A program made the translations under genes and the position numbers. A stretch of 64,000 nucleotides of DNA from Kuenenia sp039794105. Its GTDB lineage: Bacteria; Planctomycetota; Brocadiia; Brocadiales; Brocadiaceae. The first letter of the stretch is position 1, and each line of letters starts with the position of its first letter. A model generated the notes under the pieces. The model had not been told where the DNA came from. It was given only the letters and a program-made list of their open reading frames with translations, and searched no databases. The stretch is taken from the NCBI RefSeq assembly GCF_039794105.1, contig NZ_JBDIWA010000007.1, positions 1 to 64,000 on the forward strand, given 5' to 3'. Below are positions 16,744 to 25,746 of this stretch, in pieces.

Positions 16744-18888
16744 TTAAAACTGATAACTTAATCCTACAAAATACGTCCTCCCCGGCCTTGGCAAATCCTC
16801 TGCTATGGAAACAGGTCCGGGGTCTTTATAGTCTTTATCAAACACATTAAATATCGTGCCCTGCACGTTCATTGTTCTAAAGAAATTTCTCCCGGTAATA
16901 GAAAGGTTTACCAATGCATATGAGGACATATCGTCCCTGCTATCATCTTCCTCCCGGTATCGTTTCCCGCTAAAAAATGCGCTTACATTTGTGTTTATGT
17001 ATCTGCATGGCTGCGCATTGATCCCAATATTGCCTTTATGCTTCGCCACAAAGGGCAGTTCATTTCCGTGGTCATCCTCCGGGTCCTGAAACGTGTAATT
17101 AAAAAACACATAATTGCCAGGCGATACATTTATCTTCGTCTCTACCTCAAATCCCTGAACATGCGCATCGCCGAAATTATCATACTGCCAGGTCTCACTG
17201 GCAGAATCCAGGGCGCGGAGCATTATAAGATTTTTGATATTATTGTTAAAGTAATTAATGCTGCTCGTGACATGTTTGTTGAAGGTATACATCAATCCCA
17301 TTTCCATTGTGCGGATAATCTCCGGGTCCAAATCCTCATTCCCCAATCTTGCAGGCTGATTCACGGTAAACATCTCCAGAAAACTTGGCGCGCGAAATGC
17401 CTCGCCATATAAAAACTTCAACGTAGCGTTCTCCATAAACTTCCAGGTCAAACCGGAGCGGGGACTCGTTGCATTGCCAAAATCATTATATTCATCATGT
17501 CTGGCGCCTAAAGTAAGGCTTATATCATCGGTAATGTCCCATGTATCCTGTATATAAACAGACCAGATATGCCTCGTCGTTTCTTTCAGAAAAGGATAGG
17601 TATCCGTAAAATCTTCCATCGATTCCAGCGGGTCCATGGTTAACGGGTCAAAATTCGCCGAATACTGGATATCTGATTGCTGAATACGCCTGTATTCAAA
17701 ACCCACTGTAATGATATTGCCGTCAAATAGTTCATAGTCGAAAGGCATCTCTGCGCCAACAATTCTCTGTATCACCTTACCGTCGCCGACAAGGCCGTCC
17801 GGATATGTTTTAAAAGCATCATAGACGCCGTCGTTGTTTGTGTCAAAGGACAGGGTTGCTCCTTCCGGAAAAGATTCAACATAGGAATCGTTATCAAATT
17901 GGTCGTAATAAACCCTCGGTTTTATCGTAAAGATTTCCTCAAATGTTTTTTTGTATCCAACCTCGGCAAATACATAATTGCCCTCAATATCTGATTCATC
18001 GGCCAGCGCGTGCTGAGGGCCTACAAAAGGCCCCCGGTTTTTATTGTTATACCATCCCAGCAGGTAAACATCCTTATACGCCATTTTTAAATGCAGACTA
18101 TACTCCCTTCTCCAGTCCTTTACCTCTCCGGGGGCTTGCGATACTGCTGGAAATCCATAAGGGGACAACGATTTATCCAGCACAGACTGGCTGTCGCTTT
18201 CTATAATGCCGTCATAACCATTCGTGTCTCTGTAATGCATCATGCCGGAAACTTCAATGTTTCCATATCGCTTGCCAAAGACAACATTCCCCTCTAACGT
18301 GTCATAGCTTCCAAAACCGCTGTCCACCACTATGCCGTCTATATCTGCCCCGTCTTTTGTAATAATATTAATCACTGACAAAAAGGCATTTTCTCCGTAC
18401 AATGCGGAACCCGGTCCGCGTATAATCTCTATTTTCTTAATATTTTTTAACGGGAAATCGTCAAAATTGCCAAAAGCGCTGCCGTCTAAGGGATTATTCA
18501 CAAAGTGGCCATCAATCATTACCCGCACCCTGTTTGCGCCGTCAAGGCCCCTCACCGCAGGGAATATTCCGCCAAAATTCCCCGATTTTAGTATTTCATA
18601 GCCCGGCACAGTCCGCAATAATTCCGAGAAGGTACGATATCCGGAATGATGAATCTCCTCCTCATTTAATACCGTTACTATGCCCGGCGCCTTGCTTAAG
18701 CGCACCCCATGCCTGGTCGATATGGCAACTTCGGTTTCCGCCAGTAACCACCTGATCTCCTCATGAATTGCATCGGTAATTTCAACCGGTTCCGTATTTT
18801 CGTGGTAGGGGAAATCTTCCGCCAAGGCAGGCATTATAGTGAAACTTGTGTAAATTGCGCAAAAGGCTGTAATAATCAATCTTTTCAT
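16744..18888 (-). CDS. TonB-dependent outer-membrane receptor
   Basis: A 714-residue receptor. The start is set at ATG 18888, which gives a clean signal peptide (MKRLIITAFCAIYTSF, cleavage after ALA); an in-frame upstream ATG at 18927 adds 13 residues with no signal character. A plug domain (about 50-180: APGIVTVLNEEEI, LLRTVPGYEI, VRVMIDGHFVNNP, IEIIRGPGSALYGENAF) is followed by a 22-strand barrel ending in the insertion signal YFVGLSYQF. It would import a ligand (siderophore, cobalamin or other) using TonB energy; the ligand is not evident. It is divergent from two periplasmic binding proteins. Confidence 0.9.
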   Translation of the reverse strand: MKRLIITAFCAIYTSFTIMPALAEDFPYHENTEPVEITDAIHEEIRWLLAETEVAISTRHGVRLSKAPGIVTVLNEEEIHHSGYRTFSELLRTVPGYEILKSGNFGGIFPAVRGLDGANRVRVMIDGHFVNNPLDGSAFGNFDDFPLKNIKKIEIIRGPGSALYGENAFLSVINIITKDGADIDGIVVDSGFGSYDTLEGNVVFGKRYGNIEVSGMMHYRDTNGYDGIIESDSQSVLDKSLSPYGFPAVSQAPGEVKDWRREYSLHLKMAYKDVYLLGWYNNKNRGPFVGPQHALADESDIEGNYVFAEVGYKKTFEEIFTIKPRVYYDQFDNDSYVESFPEGATLSFDTNNDGVYDAFKTYPDGLVGDGKVIQRIVGAEMPFDYELFDGNIITVGFEYRRIQQSDIQYSANFDPLTMDPLESMEDFTDTYPFLKETTRHIWSVYIQDTWDITDDISLTLGARHDEYNDFGNATSPRSGLTWKFMENATLKFLYGEAFRAPSFLEMFTVNQPARLGNEDLDPEIIRTMEMGLMYTFNKHVTSSINYFNNNIKNLIMLRALDSASETWQYDNFGDAHVQGFEVETKINVSPGNYVFFNYTFQDPEDDHGNELPFVAKHKGNIGINAQPCRYINTNVSAFFSGKRYREEDDSRDDMSSYALVNLSITGRNFFRTMNVQGTIFNVFDKDYKDPGPVSIAEDLPRPGRTYFVGLSYQF

Positions 18889-18978
18889 TTTAACGCCTGA
18901 ATTTGCCAGAGAATGGTTATTAAGCATTTGTTATTAAGGGTGAAAAAATTGCGCAGAAAAAATACAAGGCACATTGTC

Positions 18979-19022
18979 TCATATTTATGAGCCGGGCAGG
19001 TTTTTATTCTCAACGTGAGAAT
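18979..19022. promoter_or_regulatory. Palindromic operator candidates in divergent intergenic region
   Basis: ATTCTCA-ACG-TGAGAAT (19006-19022) is a perfect 7-3-7 palindrome, and CTCATA-TT-TATGAG (18979-18992) lies 13 bp away. Both carry CTCA/TGAG half-sites and lie between the TonB receptor and the binding-protein genes. They could bind a repressor controlling both transcripts; the sites do not match the classical Fur box well. Confidence 0.4.
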
Positions 19023-19089
19023 TTCCGGGATTATACAAATAAGATTTTCTCAAAGCAACTCCATAAACCTTATTCGTTCATAAAAATAC

Positions 19090-19117
19090 TTGACACACAC
19101 AGATATTCATATATATT
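19090..19117 (+). promoter_or_regulatory. Sigma-70-type promoter for binding-protein operon
   Basis: TTGACA (19090-19095), a 16-base spacer, and TATATT (19112-19117). Predicted start near 19124 gives a leader of about 55-70 bases before the ATG choices at 19181 and 19193. Confidence 0.5.
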
Positions 19118-19180
19118 TTCCGTGCATATTGTTTATTTGTAATTTATTTGCGACAACCTTCCCGTCTTTGTCTTTATAAA

Positions 19181-20092
19181 ATGTGTATGGGGATGTACAG
19201 AAAAATAAAATGTATTTTGTCTCATACCCGTAACCATACAATTCCGTATTTTTATAAATCAGTTTTTTACAAAAGATGCACGTATGCAATATTGTTTCCC
19301 ACCTTTCTCTGCATCTTTTTATTCACGAATACCCTGGCGCCATGCGCTGAATATAAATACACCATCTATTTTTATAATCCGGAAACTAATATTAACAATT
19401 TTGCCTCACTCAAAAAGGAGTTTGATCTCTACCTTTCCAGATTTGGCGGGTATCAATTTCAACCGTTTAGCGAACGCGAAATATTTGAAAAACTTATCTC
19501 CGAGAAAAAAGACGGTATCTTCATTATTTCAAGCTGGCATTATAAACAACTAAGAGAAAATATTTCTATCGAACCAATCCTGGTTGCCGTATCCAAAAAT
19601 AAATCTACGTGCAGGAGAATTTTTTCAACAAGCAGGATCATTAACGACATAAGCATGTTAAGCGGCATGAACGTAGCTTCCGCCAGCAGTGAAGATTACA
19701 CGAAAAACGTCCTTATTCAAATGTTCGGGGAAAACAAAGGCGCTGTTGCTTCCTCTATAAAAATACTCTCTGTTCCGAAAGAAATAGACGCATTGATGTC
19801 CGTAGGGTTTGGAATGGCAGACGCCGCCGTTACTACAGATAGCAGCCTCGCGAAGCTTTCTGCAATCAACAGGAAACTGCATGACACATTAAAGCAATTA
19901 TTGATCAGCAATGAAACACTGCTCCCTATTGTAGCGGTACCAAAACCCCAGGACGAAAATCACAAAAAACTGGCAAAAATAATTAAAGATATGGAAGCCG
20001 CTGTGGAAGGGAAAAACAAACTCAGTATGCTGGGGTTTGACGGATGGAAAATACTCAACGCATCGGAAAAAGAATACCTGGAAAAACAATGA
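19181..20092 (+). CDS. PhnD-like periplasmic substrate-binding protein
   Basis: About 303 residues. A hydrophobic export segment (AILFPTFLCIFLF, cleavage probably after APCA) precedes a mature domain resembling phosphate/phosphonate-binding proteins of the PhnD/SBP_bac type: FDLYLSRFGGYQFQPFSEREIFEKL, a GMNVASAS strand, and an aspartate-rich GMADAAVTTDSS loop. No ABC permease or ATPase is adjacent, so it may act as a receptor or partner of the TonB system rather than as a classic transporter component. The frame opens at TTG 19148; ATG 19181 or 19193 fits the upstream promoter better, and the start is uncertain. Its stop overlaps the next start as ATGA. Confidence 0.6.
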   Translation: MCMGMYRKIKCILSHTRNHTIPYFYKSVFYKRCTYAILFPTFLCIFLFTNTLAPCAEYKYTIYFYNPETNINNFASLKKEFDLYLSRFGGYQFQPFSEREIFEKLISEKKDGIFIISSWHYKQLRENISIEPILVAVSKNKSTCRRIFSTSRIINDISMLSGMNVASASSEDYTKNVLIQMFGENKGAVASSIKILSVPKEIDALMSVGFGMADAAVTTDSSLAKLSAINRKLHDTLKQLLISNETLLPIVAVPKPQDENHKKLAKIIKDMEAAVEGKNKLSMLGFDGWKILNASEKEYLEKQ

Positions 20093-21084
20093 CTAATTAC
20101 AAAAACAACCTAATAAATAACATCCCGATACTTGCCGCAATTCTGCGCAAACAAAGCAGAAAACGCACATCCCTGGCATTCTTTTTTATACTATTTTCAT
20201 TTCTGTCAGGCTACACAAATACGTCATACCCGGATACTACTGAAAATGTACTCATTATAAATTCAGACATATCCATCAAAAATTATTCCCTGGCGCATAC
20301 GGGATTCAAAACCGTCATTCCAAACCCGAAAGGTGAAATAAACCTTGGCAATAAATGGAAAGAGAAATCCGAAACAGAGAAAATTATTCGGGAATCTGGT
20401 CCGGCTATCATATATTGCATAGGAATTAAGGCATATCTCTTCGCACAGGAAGTGACGAACGATGCCACTGTAATATTTTCTTCAATCATCAATTGGCGAC
20501 GTCTCACCATAAAAGAAAATACCTACGGTATATCCTCCGAACTGCTTCCGAGCATGCAATTAACGATGTACCGGTACCTCTTCCCGAAAACAAACAAAAT
20601 CGGCGTTCTTTATAGTAAGGAGTATAATGAAGAATGGATGCAGCAGGCAAGGGAAGACGCCAAAGATATTGGCATCAGCCTTGTGGGAATACCCATAAAC
20701 AAAAAGACAAACATAACCTCTGCCCTGAAAAAACTTCTTAAAAACGTCGACGCCATTTGGCTGACTTCAGACCCGGTTGTGCTATCAAAAACAGATGCCG
20801 TCAGCAATATATTCCAGCAATGCAATGCGGCAAATATTCCTGTGTTTACATACAGCGAGGCCTTTATTGATGCGGGAGCGACCCTGGTTATTTCGGCTGA
20901 CATTCCCACTACCGGCAAACAAGCCGCAAGGTTGACGCTCGACCTGCTCTCCCGGCAAGAAAAGATCGAAAAAATTAACACCCCTGCCGGTTCACACATA
21001 AGCATCAACTTAAAAAAAGTTGCAGAAAACAAATTGATGTTAAACGCAGAAGCATTAGATTCGGTGAATCAGATTATTCAATAA
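20089..21084 (+). CDS. ABC transporter substrate-binding protein (TrpX/ABC_sub_bind family)
   Basis: A 331-residue secreted protein. An N-terminal hydrophobic stretch (SLAFFFILFSFLSGY) acts as signal peptide. The mature part has the type-1 periplasmic fold seen in DUF534/ABC_sub_bind proteins: IGVLYSKEYNEEWMQQAREDAK, a KNVDAIWLTSDPVVL strand, NIPVFTYSEAFIDAGATLVIS and GKQAARLTLDLL. It would bind a small ligand in the periplasm. ATG 20089 overlaps the stop of the preceding gene (ATGA), so the pair is translationally coupled. No permease or ATPase gene follows; the next gene is cmk after a repeat. Confidence 0.7.
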   Translation: MTNYKNNLINNIPILAAILRKQSRKRTSLAFFFILFSFLSGYTNTSYPDTTENVLIINSDISIKNYSLAHTGFKTVIPNPKGEINLGNKWKEKSETEKIIRESGPAIIYCIGIKAYLFAQEVTNDATVIFSSIINWRRLTIKENTYGISSELLPSMQLTMYRYLFPKTNKIGVLYSKEYNEEWMQQAREDAKDIGISLVGIPINKKTNITSALKKLLKNVDAIWLTSDPVVLSKTDAVSNIFQQCNAANIPVFTYSEAFIDAGATLVISADIPTTGKQAARLTLDLLSRQEKIEKINTPAGSHISINLKKVAENKLMLNAEALDSVNQIIQ

Positions 21085-21106
21085 AACAGGGATTTTACTG
21101 TGAATG

Positions 21107-21306
21107 TAACGCTTTGGTTTTTTTAAAAATCCATCCATGCGTTACCCCCATGCTGAATCCGGTTTTTTAGGAATGCCTCCGCACTAAATCAGAGACGCAC
21201 GGCTGTACGTCTGTGTAATGGAGGTGAAACGTGTTCCCGGCGCCGGATTAGGAATGTGTGTTCTAATCATAAAAATTGAAATTTTTTTCAAAAGACTAAA
21301 GTGTTA
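21107..21306. mobile_element. Degenerate MITE-like element, copy D
   Basis: The left end TAACGCTTTGGTTTTTTTAA (21107-21126) is a diverged version of the family end. The right end TTTTTTCAAAAGACTAAAG-TGTTA matches copy C exactly. At 200 bp it is longer than the other copies, with an unrelated interior that includes an imperfect hairpin around AGACGCACGGCTGTACGTCT. Confidence 0.55.
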
Positions 21307-21384
21307 CTAAAAATCGTATTTTATTATGCATGGAGATCCGCTTTTAATACGTCTTCTACGTTACCCGATACCACAATAAAACAC

Positions 21385-21413
21385 TTGCAATAAAATACAT
21401 AGTTTAGTATATT
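21385..21413 (+). promoter_or_regulatory. Sigma-70-type promoter for cmk operon
   Basis: TTGCAA (21385-21390), a 17-base spacer and TATATT (21408-21413), about 64 bp before the cmk start. Predicted start near 21420. Confidence 0.45.
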
Positions 21414-21476
21414 TGAAATTTCTCACCTTATGAGAATCGATATGGAGATTTCAGTAAATATACCGGGGAGGTTCGC

Positions 21477-22148
21477 TTGATAATAGCGATTGACGGGCCT
21501 GCCGGATCCGGCAAAAGCACGGTTGCAAAGATATTGGCAAAACACCTGGGTATTCGTTATCTTGATACGGGCGCCATGTATCGGGCATTAACATGGAAGG
21601 CTATGCAACATAATGTAAACCTCGATGATGAAAATGCTTTGTGCAGGGTTATGGAACAGACACAGATTTATTTTCAGAGTGAAGAAAAAGGGTTACAGGT
21701 ATTTGTAGATGGCAGAAATGTAACCAAAGAAATTCGCTCACCATCGGTTACAAACAACACGCATCATATATCGGGCAAACCTGGCGTTAGGGCGATGCTG
21801 GTAAACCTGCAGAGAAAAATTGTCTCAAAGGGAAATACCGTTGCGGAGGGAAGAGACATCGGAACGGTTGTGTTTCCTCACGCGGAAAAAAAGTTTTTTC
21901 TTGACGCCAGAATTGAAACACGGGCAAAAAGACGTTTTCGCGAGAGAGAAACCCCGGACAACGAAAACTCGTTTGATAGTGTAATAAAAGAAATAGCATT
22001 ACGCGACCAGCGTGATACAACAAGAAAGGATTCTCCTTTAAAAATCAGCGACGATTCAATTTACATTGATACGACAAACCTAACGATAAACGAGGTGATT
22101 CACAGGATTATAAAAGAAGTGACTCCCCTTATAAAAAATAAAGTGTGA
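21477..22148 (+). CDS. cmk: Cytidylate kinase
   Basis: Phosphorylates CMP and dCMP with ATP in pyrimidine salvage and supply. The 223-residue protein has the P-loop GPAGSGKST (7-15), the CMP-binding RYLDTGAMYRA, the EGRDIGTVVFP motif and the RDxRDxxR-type segment ALRDQRDTTRKDSPL with the arginine cluster. TTG 21477 is the start: GGGGAGG (21465-21471) is 5 bases upstream and the methionine-isoleucine-isoleucine start matches the family N-terminus. It heads the run cmk-rpsA-sigma factor-apt; cmk followed by rpsA is a widely conserved order. Confidence 0.95.
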   Translation: MIIAIDGPAGSGKSTVAKILAKHLGIRYLDTGAMYRALTWKAMQHNVNLDDENALCRVMEQTQIYFQSEEKGLQVFVDGRNVTKEIRSPSVTNNTHHISGKPGVRAMLVNLQRKIVSKGNTVAEGRDIGTVVFPHAEKKFFLDARIETRAKRRFRERETPDNENSFDSVIKEIALRDQRDTTRKDSPLKISDDSIYIDTTNLTINEVIHRIIKEVTPLIKNKV

Positions 22149-22203
22149 TTTATTTTATTTCTTTGTCCTTTTTTCATTTTTATTTCGGAGAAGTTATTAA
22201 ATT

Positions 22204-23958
22204 ATGGGTCTCGAAACTTTAAAACGTGATTATTTAAAGGAATATAATGTTAATGTTACAGATATAGAAAATGACGTGGAATCAATAATGGCATCCGAAG
22301 ATGCCAAGGACAACGTCCAGTCCGCTTATTATGATTCTGTCCTGCATTTTGAGGTCAACTCGATACTAAAAGGCCGCATCATCAGTTCTATCGGCGATAA
22401 CGTCATCATAGATTGCGGTTATAAATCCGAGGGCATGGTGCCCAAATACGAGTTCGACGACCCTTCCGAAATAAGAATTGGCGAAGAAATTGAAGTTTTA
22501 TTAGAGGCCGTTGAAGACGATTCCGGACTCATCAAATTATCAAAACGCAAGGCCGACCGCATCCGTGGCTGGGAAACAGTTATTGCAAAATATAAAGAAG
22601 GGGACATTATTACCGGTCGTATTATTCGTAAGATTAAAGGGGGGCTGCTTGTAGATATTGGGGTACCTATTTTCCTGCCTGCCTCACAAATTGACGTAAA
22701 ACCGCCGGGAGACATAGCACAATATGTTGGACAGGAACTTACCTGCAGAATCCTTAAAATTGACGAAGAACGGCAAAATATCGTTGTTTCACGAAGGAAA
22801 CTGATTGAAGAAGAGCGGGAAAAGAAGAAAAAACTATTATTAATGGAAATAGAAGCAGGGCAGACAAGAAAGGGCGTAGTGAAGAACATTGCCGATTTCG
22901 GTGCTTTTATCGATTTGGGAGGCATGGACGGACTGCTACATATTACAGACATGAGTTGGGGCAGGATAAGTCATCCATCAGAAATGCTTGCAATTGACGA
23001 CGAAGTTGAGGTAAAAATACTTGATGTTGACAAAGAGAAGGAAAAGGTGGCTTTAGGGTTAAAACAAAAAACCGATAATCCATGGTTTAATATAGAGGAA
23101 AAATATCCGGTAGGTTCCAGGGTAAAAGGCCAGGTAGTTAATATCATGTCCTATGGGGCATTTGTTAAATTGGAGACGGGAATAGAAGGCCTAGTCCATA
23201 TTTCAGAAATGTCGTGGACACGTCGTATTAATCATCCTTCAGAGATTGTTGCCATCGGGGATATGGTAGAGGTCGTGGTGCTTAAAATCGATAGAGAAAA
23301 AGAAGAAATATCTTTAAGCATTAAACAAACAGAGGTCAACCCATGGACAATAATCGAGGAAAAATACCCGGCAGGAACGAAGATTAAAGGGCGGGTACGT
23401 AATCTGACAAACTATGGGGCATTTATAGAAATTGAAGAAGGCGTTGACGGTTTATTGCACATTTCCGATATGTCCTGGGCTAAAAAGGTAGCACATCCTT
23501 CAGAAATTGTTAAAAAGGGCGACAAAATAGAGGCGGTTGTTCTCTCTGTCGACAGGGAAAAGAAACGTGTTGCGCTTGGATTAAAGCAACTGCAAGACGA
23601 TCCATGGGAGAAAGAAATTCCTGAAAAATATAAGGTTGGCGATATTGTGAAAGGACACGTAACGAAACTTGCAAATTTTGGAGCCTTTTTAGAACTAGGA
23701 CAAGGAATTGAAGGATTGTTACATGTTTCTGAATTTTCAGATAAAAAAGTCAGTAACCCTGCCGATGCGGTAAATGTAGGAGACGAACTAGAGGTGAAAG
23801 TAATTCGCATAGAGCCTGAAGCAAGAAAAATCGGACTTAGTTTGAGGAAAATAGCGGCAAATCTTGAGGAAAAGAATAACTCTTCCGATGACTCTTCCTC
23901 GGAAAAAATAGTTCCAGAAGAAAAGGCGGAACCTTCCAGTGTCGCTGAATCCATTTAA
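22204..23958 (+). CDS. rpsA: 30S ribosomal protein S1
   Basis: mRNA-binding ribosomal protein built from six S1 (OB-fold) repeats, at about residues 48-115, 130-198, 217-287, 302-373, 389-460 and 475-545. Repeats 3-6 carry the canonical pattern YGAFVKL-GIEGLVHISEMSW. The acidic, low-complexity C-terminus (NNSSDDSSSEKIVPEEKAE) is typical. Its length of 584 fits six-domain S1. ATG at 22204 has GGAG about 14 bases upstream, slightly far. The gap to cmk is 55 bp and the sigma factor gene begins about 18 bp after the stop. Confidence 0.95.
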   Translation: MGLETLKRDYLKEYNVNVTDIENDVESIMASEDAKDNVQSAYYDSVLHFEVNSILKGRIISSIGDNVIIDCGYKSEGMVPKYEFDDPSEIRIGEEIEVLLEAVEDDSGLIKLSKRKADRIRGWETVIAKYKEGDIITGRIIRKIKGGLLVDIGVPIFLPASQIDVKPPGDIAQYVGQELTCRILKIDEERQNIVVSRRKLIEEEREKKKKLLLMEIEAGQTRKGVVKNIADFGAFIDLGGMDGLLHITDMSWGRISHPSEMLAIDDEVEVKILDVDKEKEKVALGLKQKTDNPWFNIEEKYPVGSRVKGQVVNIMSYGAFVKLETGIEGLVHISEMSWTRRINHPSEIVAIGDMVEVVVLKIDREKEEISLSIKQTEVNPWTIIEEKYPAGTKIKGRVRNLTNYGAFIEIEEGVDGLLHISDMSWAKKVAHPSEIVKKGDKIEAVVLSVDREKKRVALGLKQLQDDPWEKEIPEKYKVGDIVKGHVTKLANFGAFLELGQGIEGLLHVSEFSDKKVSNPADAVNVGDELEVKVIRIEPEARKIGLSLRKIAANLEEKNNSSDDSSSEKIVPEEKAEPSSVAESI

Positions 23959-23976
23959 ATACAAGGAGATGGCACT

Positions 23977-24795
23977 ACGGACTCTGCATTACAAGCCTAC
24001 TTAAAAGAAATACAGAACATCCCTTTGCTTACTTTTGAAGAGGAACTGGAAATTGCCAGTAAAGTAGCAAAGGGCGATGCAGATGCACGGGAAAAACTAA
24101 TAAAGGCAAATTTACGACTGGTGGTAAGCATTGCAAAGGAATTTGTGAATCGCGGGCTTTCCTTTCTTGATCTCATAGAAGAAGGCAATTTGGGACTAAT
24201 ACGTGCCGTTAGGGATTTTGATCCAACAACCGGTAATAAATTCAGCACTTACGCTACATGGTGGATTAAGCAGGCAATTCAAAGAGCTATTGCAAACAAA
24301 GCAAGAACAATACGTATTCCCTCTTACATGCTTCAAAGAATTTCACGGTTGAAACATACTTCTTCCGGTTTACTGGAAAAATACGAAAGACCGCCAAGCG
24401 AGCAAGAAATAGCATCAGAAATGGACATAACTGCGCAAAATGTGAAAAACATTGAACTTTCTCTACAGTCGATGAGTTCTCTCGATGCTCCACTTGTTTC
24501 CGGCGCTGACATTATTTGGGCGCTAAGCGATATTACCCCAAATGGAAAAACGCTTTCTCCGGAGGAAGAACTGGAGGAAACATATGAAAAAGAAACATTT
24601 GAAAACCTTTTGAAGACCCTTGATAAACGCGCGGCAACAGTCATAACTATGCGCTACGGACTGATTGACGGAGAGCCAAGAACACTGGAAGACATAAGCA
24701 AAATGCTTAAAATAAGCCGGGAGCGTGTACGGCAGATCGAAAAAGAAACGATTCAAAAATTACACTATCTCATAACAAAAGAGGAAGATTCATAA
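23977..24795 (+). CDS. RNA polymerase sigma factor, sigma-70 family group 1/2 type
   Basis: Regions 1.2, 2, 3 and 4 of a primary-like sigma factor are present: LKEIQNIPLLTFEEELEIA (1.2), FLDLIEEGNLGLIRAVRDFD and TYATWWIKQAIQRAI (2), ARTIRIPSYM onward (3), and TLEDISKMLKISRERVRQIEK (4.2 helix-turn-helix). At about 270 residues it lacks the long region 1.1 of RpoD. The conserved frame runs back to the rpsA stop, but the first standard start codon is TTG 24025, inside region 1.2. The best upstream candidate is ACG 23977, 8 bases after AAGGAG (23963-23968); an ATG at 23969 is out of frame. So the start is non-standard, or a frameshift lies here. It overlaps apt by one base (TAATG). Confidence 0.82.
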   Translation, partial: TDSALQAYLKEIQNIPLLTFEEELEIASKVAKGDADAREKLIKANLRLVVSIAKEFVNRGLSFLDLIEEGNLGLIRAVRDFDPTTGNKFSTYATWWIKQAIQRAIANKARTIRIPSYMLQRISRLKHTSSGLLEKYERPPSEQEIASEMDITAQNVKNIELSLQSMSSLDAPLVSGADIIWALSDITPNGKTLSPEEELEETYEKETFENLLKTLDKRAATVITMRYGLIDGEPRTLEDISKMLKISRERVRQIEKETIQKLHYLITKEEDS

Positions 24796-25310
24796 TGGAA
24801 TATTTAAAAAATTTAATTCGTGATGTACCAGATTTTCCGAAAGCAGGAATACTATTTAAAGACATAACGCCTCTTCTTCAAGACGCAAAGGGTTTGAGAG
24901 ATTCGATAGAGTGTATTACCCGCCACTTTGAAAACAAAAAGATAGATATTGTTGTCGGCGCAGAGGCGAGGGGTTTCATACTGGCTCCAACGGTTGCTTT
25001 TTCAATCGGTGCAGGATTTGTTCCTATCAGAAAACCAGGGAAGCTCCCTTATGAAAAAGCAAGCATGACGTACATCCTTGAATACGGGACAGATACACTG
25101 GAAATACACAAAGACGGTATTAAAAAAGGACAACAGGTTCTCATGGTAGACGACCTTTTGGCTACTGGCGGCACAATGAGTGCATGCTGCAAGCTGGTTG
25201 AGTCGCTTGGCGGCAATATTGTTGGTTGTGCTTTTTTAATTGAATTAGGTTTTTTGAACGGAAGGGATGTTTTGAATAAATATGATCTGTTTTCATTAAT
25301 AAAATACTGA
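24795..25310 (+). CDS. apt: Adenine phosphoribosyltransferase
   Basis: Salvages adenine with PRPP to form AMP. The 171-residue protein has the type I PRTase PRPP-binding motif VLMVDDLLATGGT (115-127), the FPKAGILFKDITPLL N-terminus and the GAEARGFIL segment, all characteristic of Apt. The ATG shares its A with the stop of the sigma factor gene (TAATG), implying translational coupling and operon membership with cmk-rpsA-sigma. Confidence 0.95.
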   Translation: MEYLKNLIRDVPDFPKAGILFKDITPLLQDAKGLRDSIECITRHFENKKIDIVVGAEARGFILAPTVAFSIGAGFVPIRKPGKLPYEKASMTYILEYGTDTLEIHKDGIKKGQQVLMVDDLLATGGTMSACCKLVESLGGNIVGCAFLIELGFLNGRDVLNKYDLFSLIKY

Positions 25311-25498
25311 TATCATCAATTGATTGGGGGGACAAAGCCGCATCCGGCGTAATTTAATGGTAAAATCGTTTCATGCCAGTGTACTTTAAAATTACCGCCA
25401 AAGAATTATATTGCTGGAAAAACCTTGTAATAATTTCTGATTTTAAAACGTAGATACAAATTTACCTTTCTAAAATCAAATGCATCAGACTATACCAG

Positions 25499-25657
25499 TT
25501 AGCGCTTGCTTCCCGACAACCTGCCAAAATAAAACATTACGACCCCGATAAGCAGCATAAGCATTTCCATTTTCATAGAATCTTTTACTATTCCAAAATA
25601 AAGTGCATGTAATGCCACAATAATTCCTGCTATCTGCAAAATCCTTGAAAAACCCAT
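25499..25657 (-). CDS. Small membrane protein, two predicted helices
   Basis: A 52-residue ORF with two hydrophobic helices (LQIAGIIVALHALYFGIV and MEMLMLLIGVVMFYFG) joined by a short charged loop (KDSMK) and ending in a positive tail (RLSGSKR). ATG 25657 follows GGAG at 9 bases; the frame is open to 25693. Family not recognised. The orderly helix-loop-helix and the ribosome-binding site make it plausible as a real gene. It lies between apt and trpE, 89 bp from trpE on the same strand. Confidence 0.5.
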   Translation of the reverse strand: MGFSRILQIAGIIVALHALYFGIVKDSMKMEMLMLLIGVVMFYFGRLSGSKR

Positions 25658-25746
25658 TCGAACGGTCTCCATGCTAAGTGTTACCAAACACATCTAAACT
25701 ATTACCTGCAATATCTCCACGAAATGAACATTAAGCACACCACACA

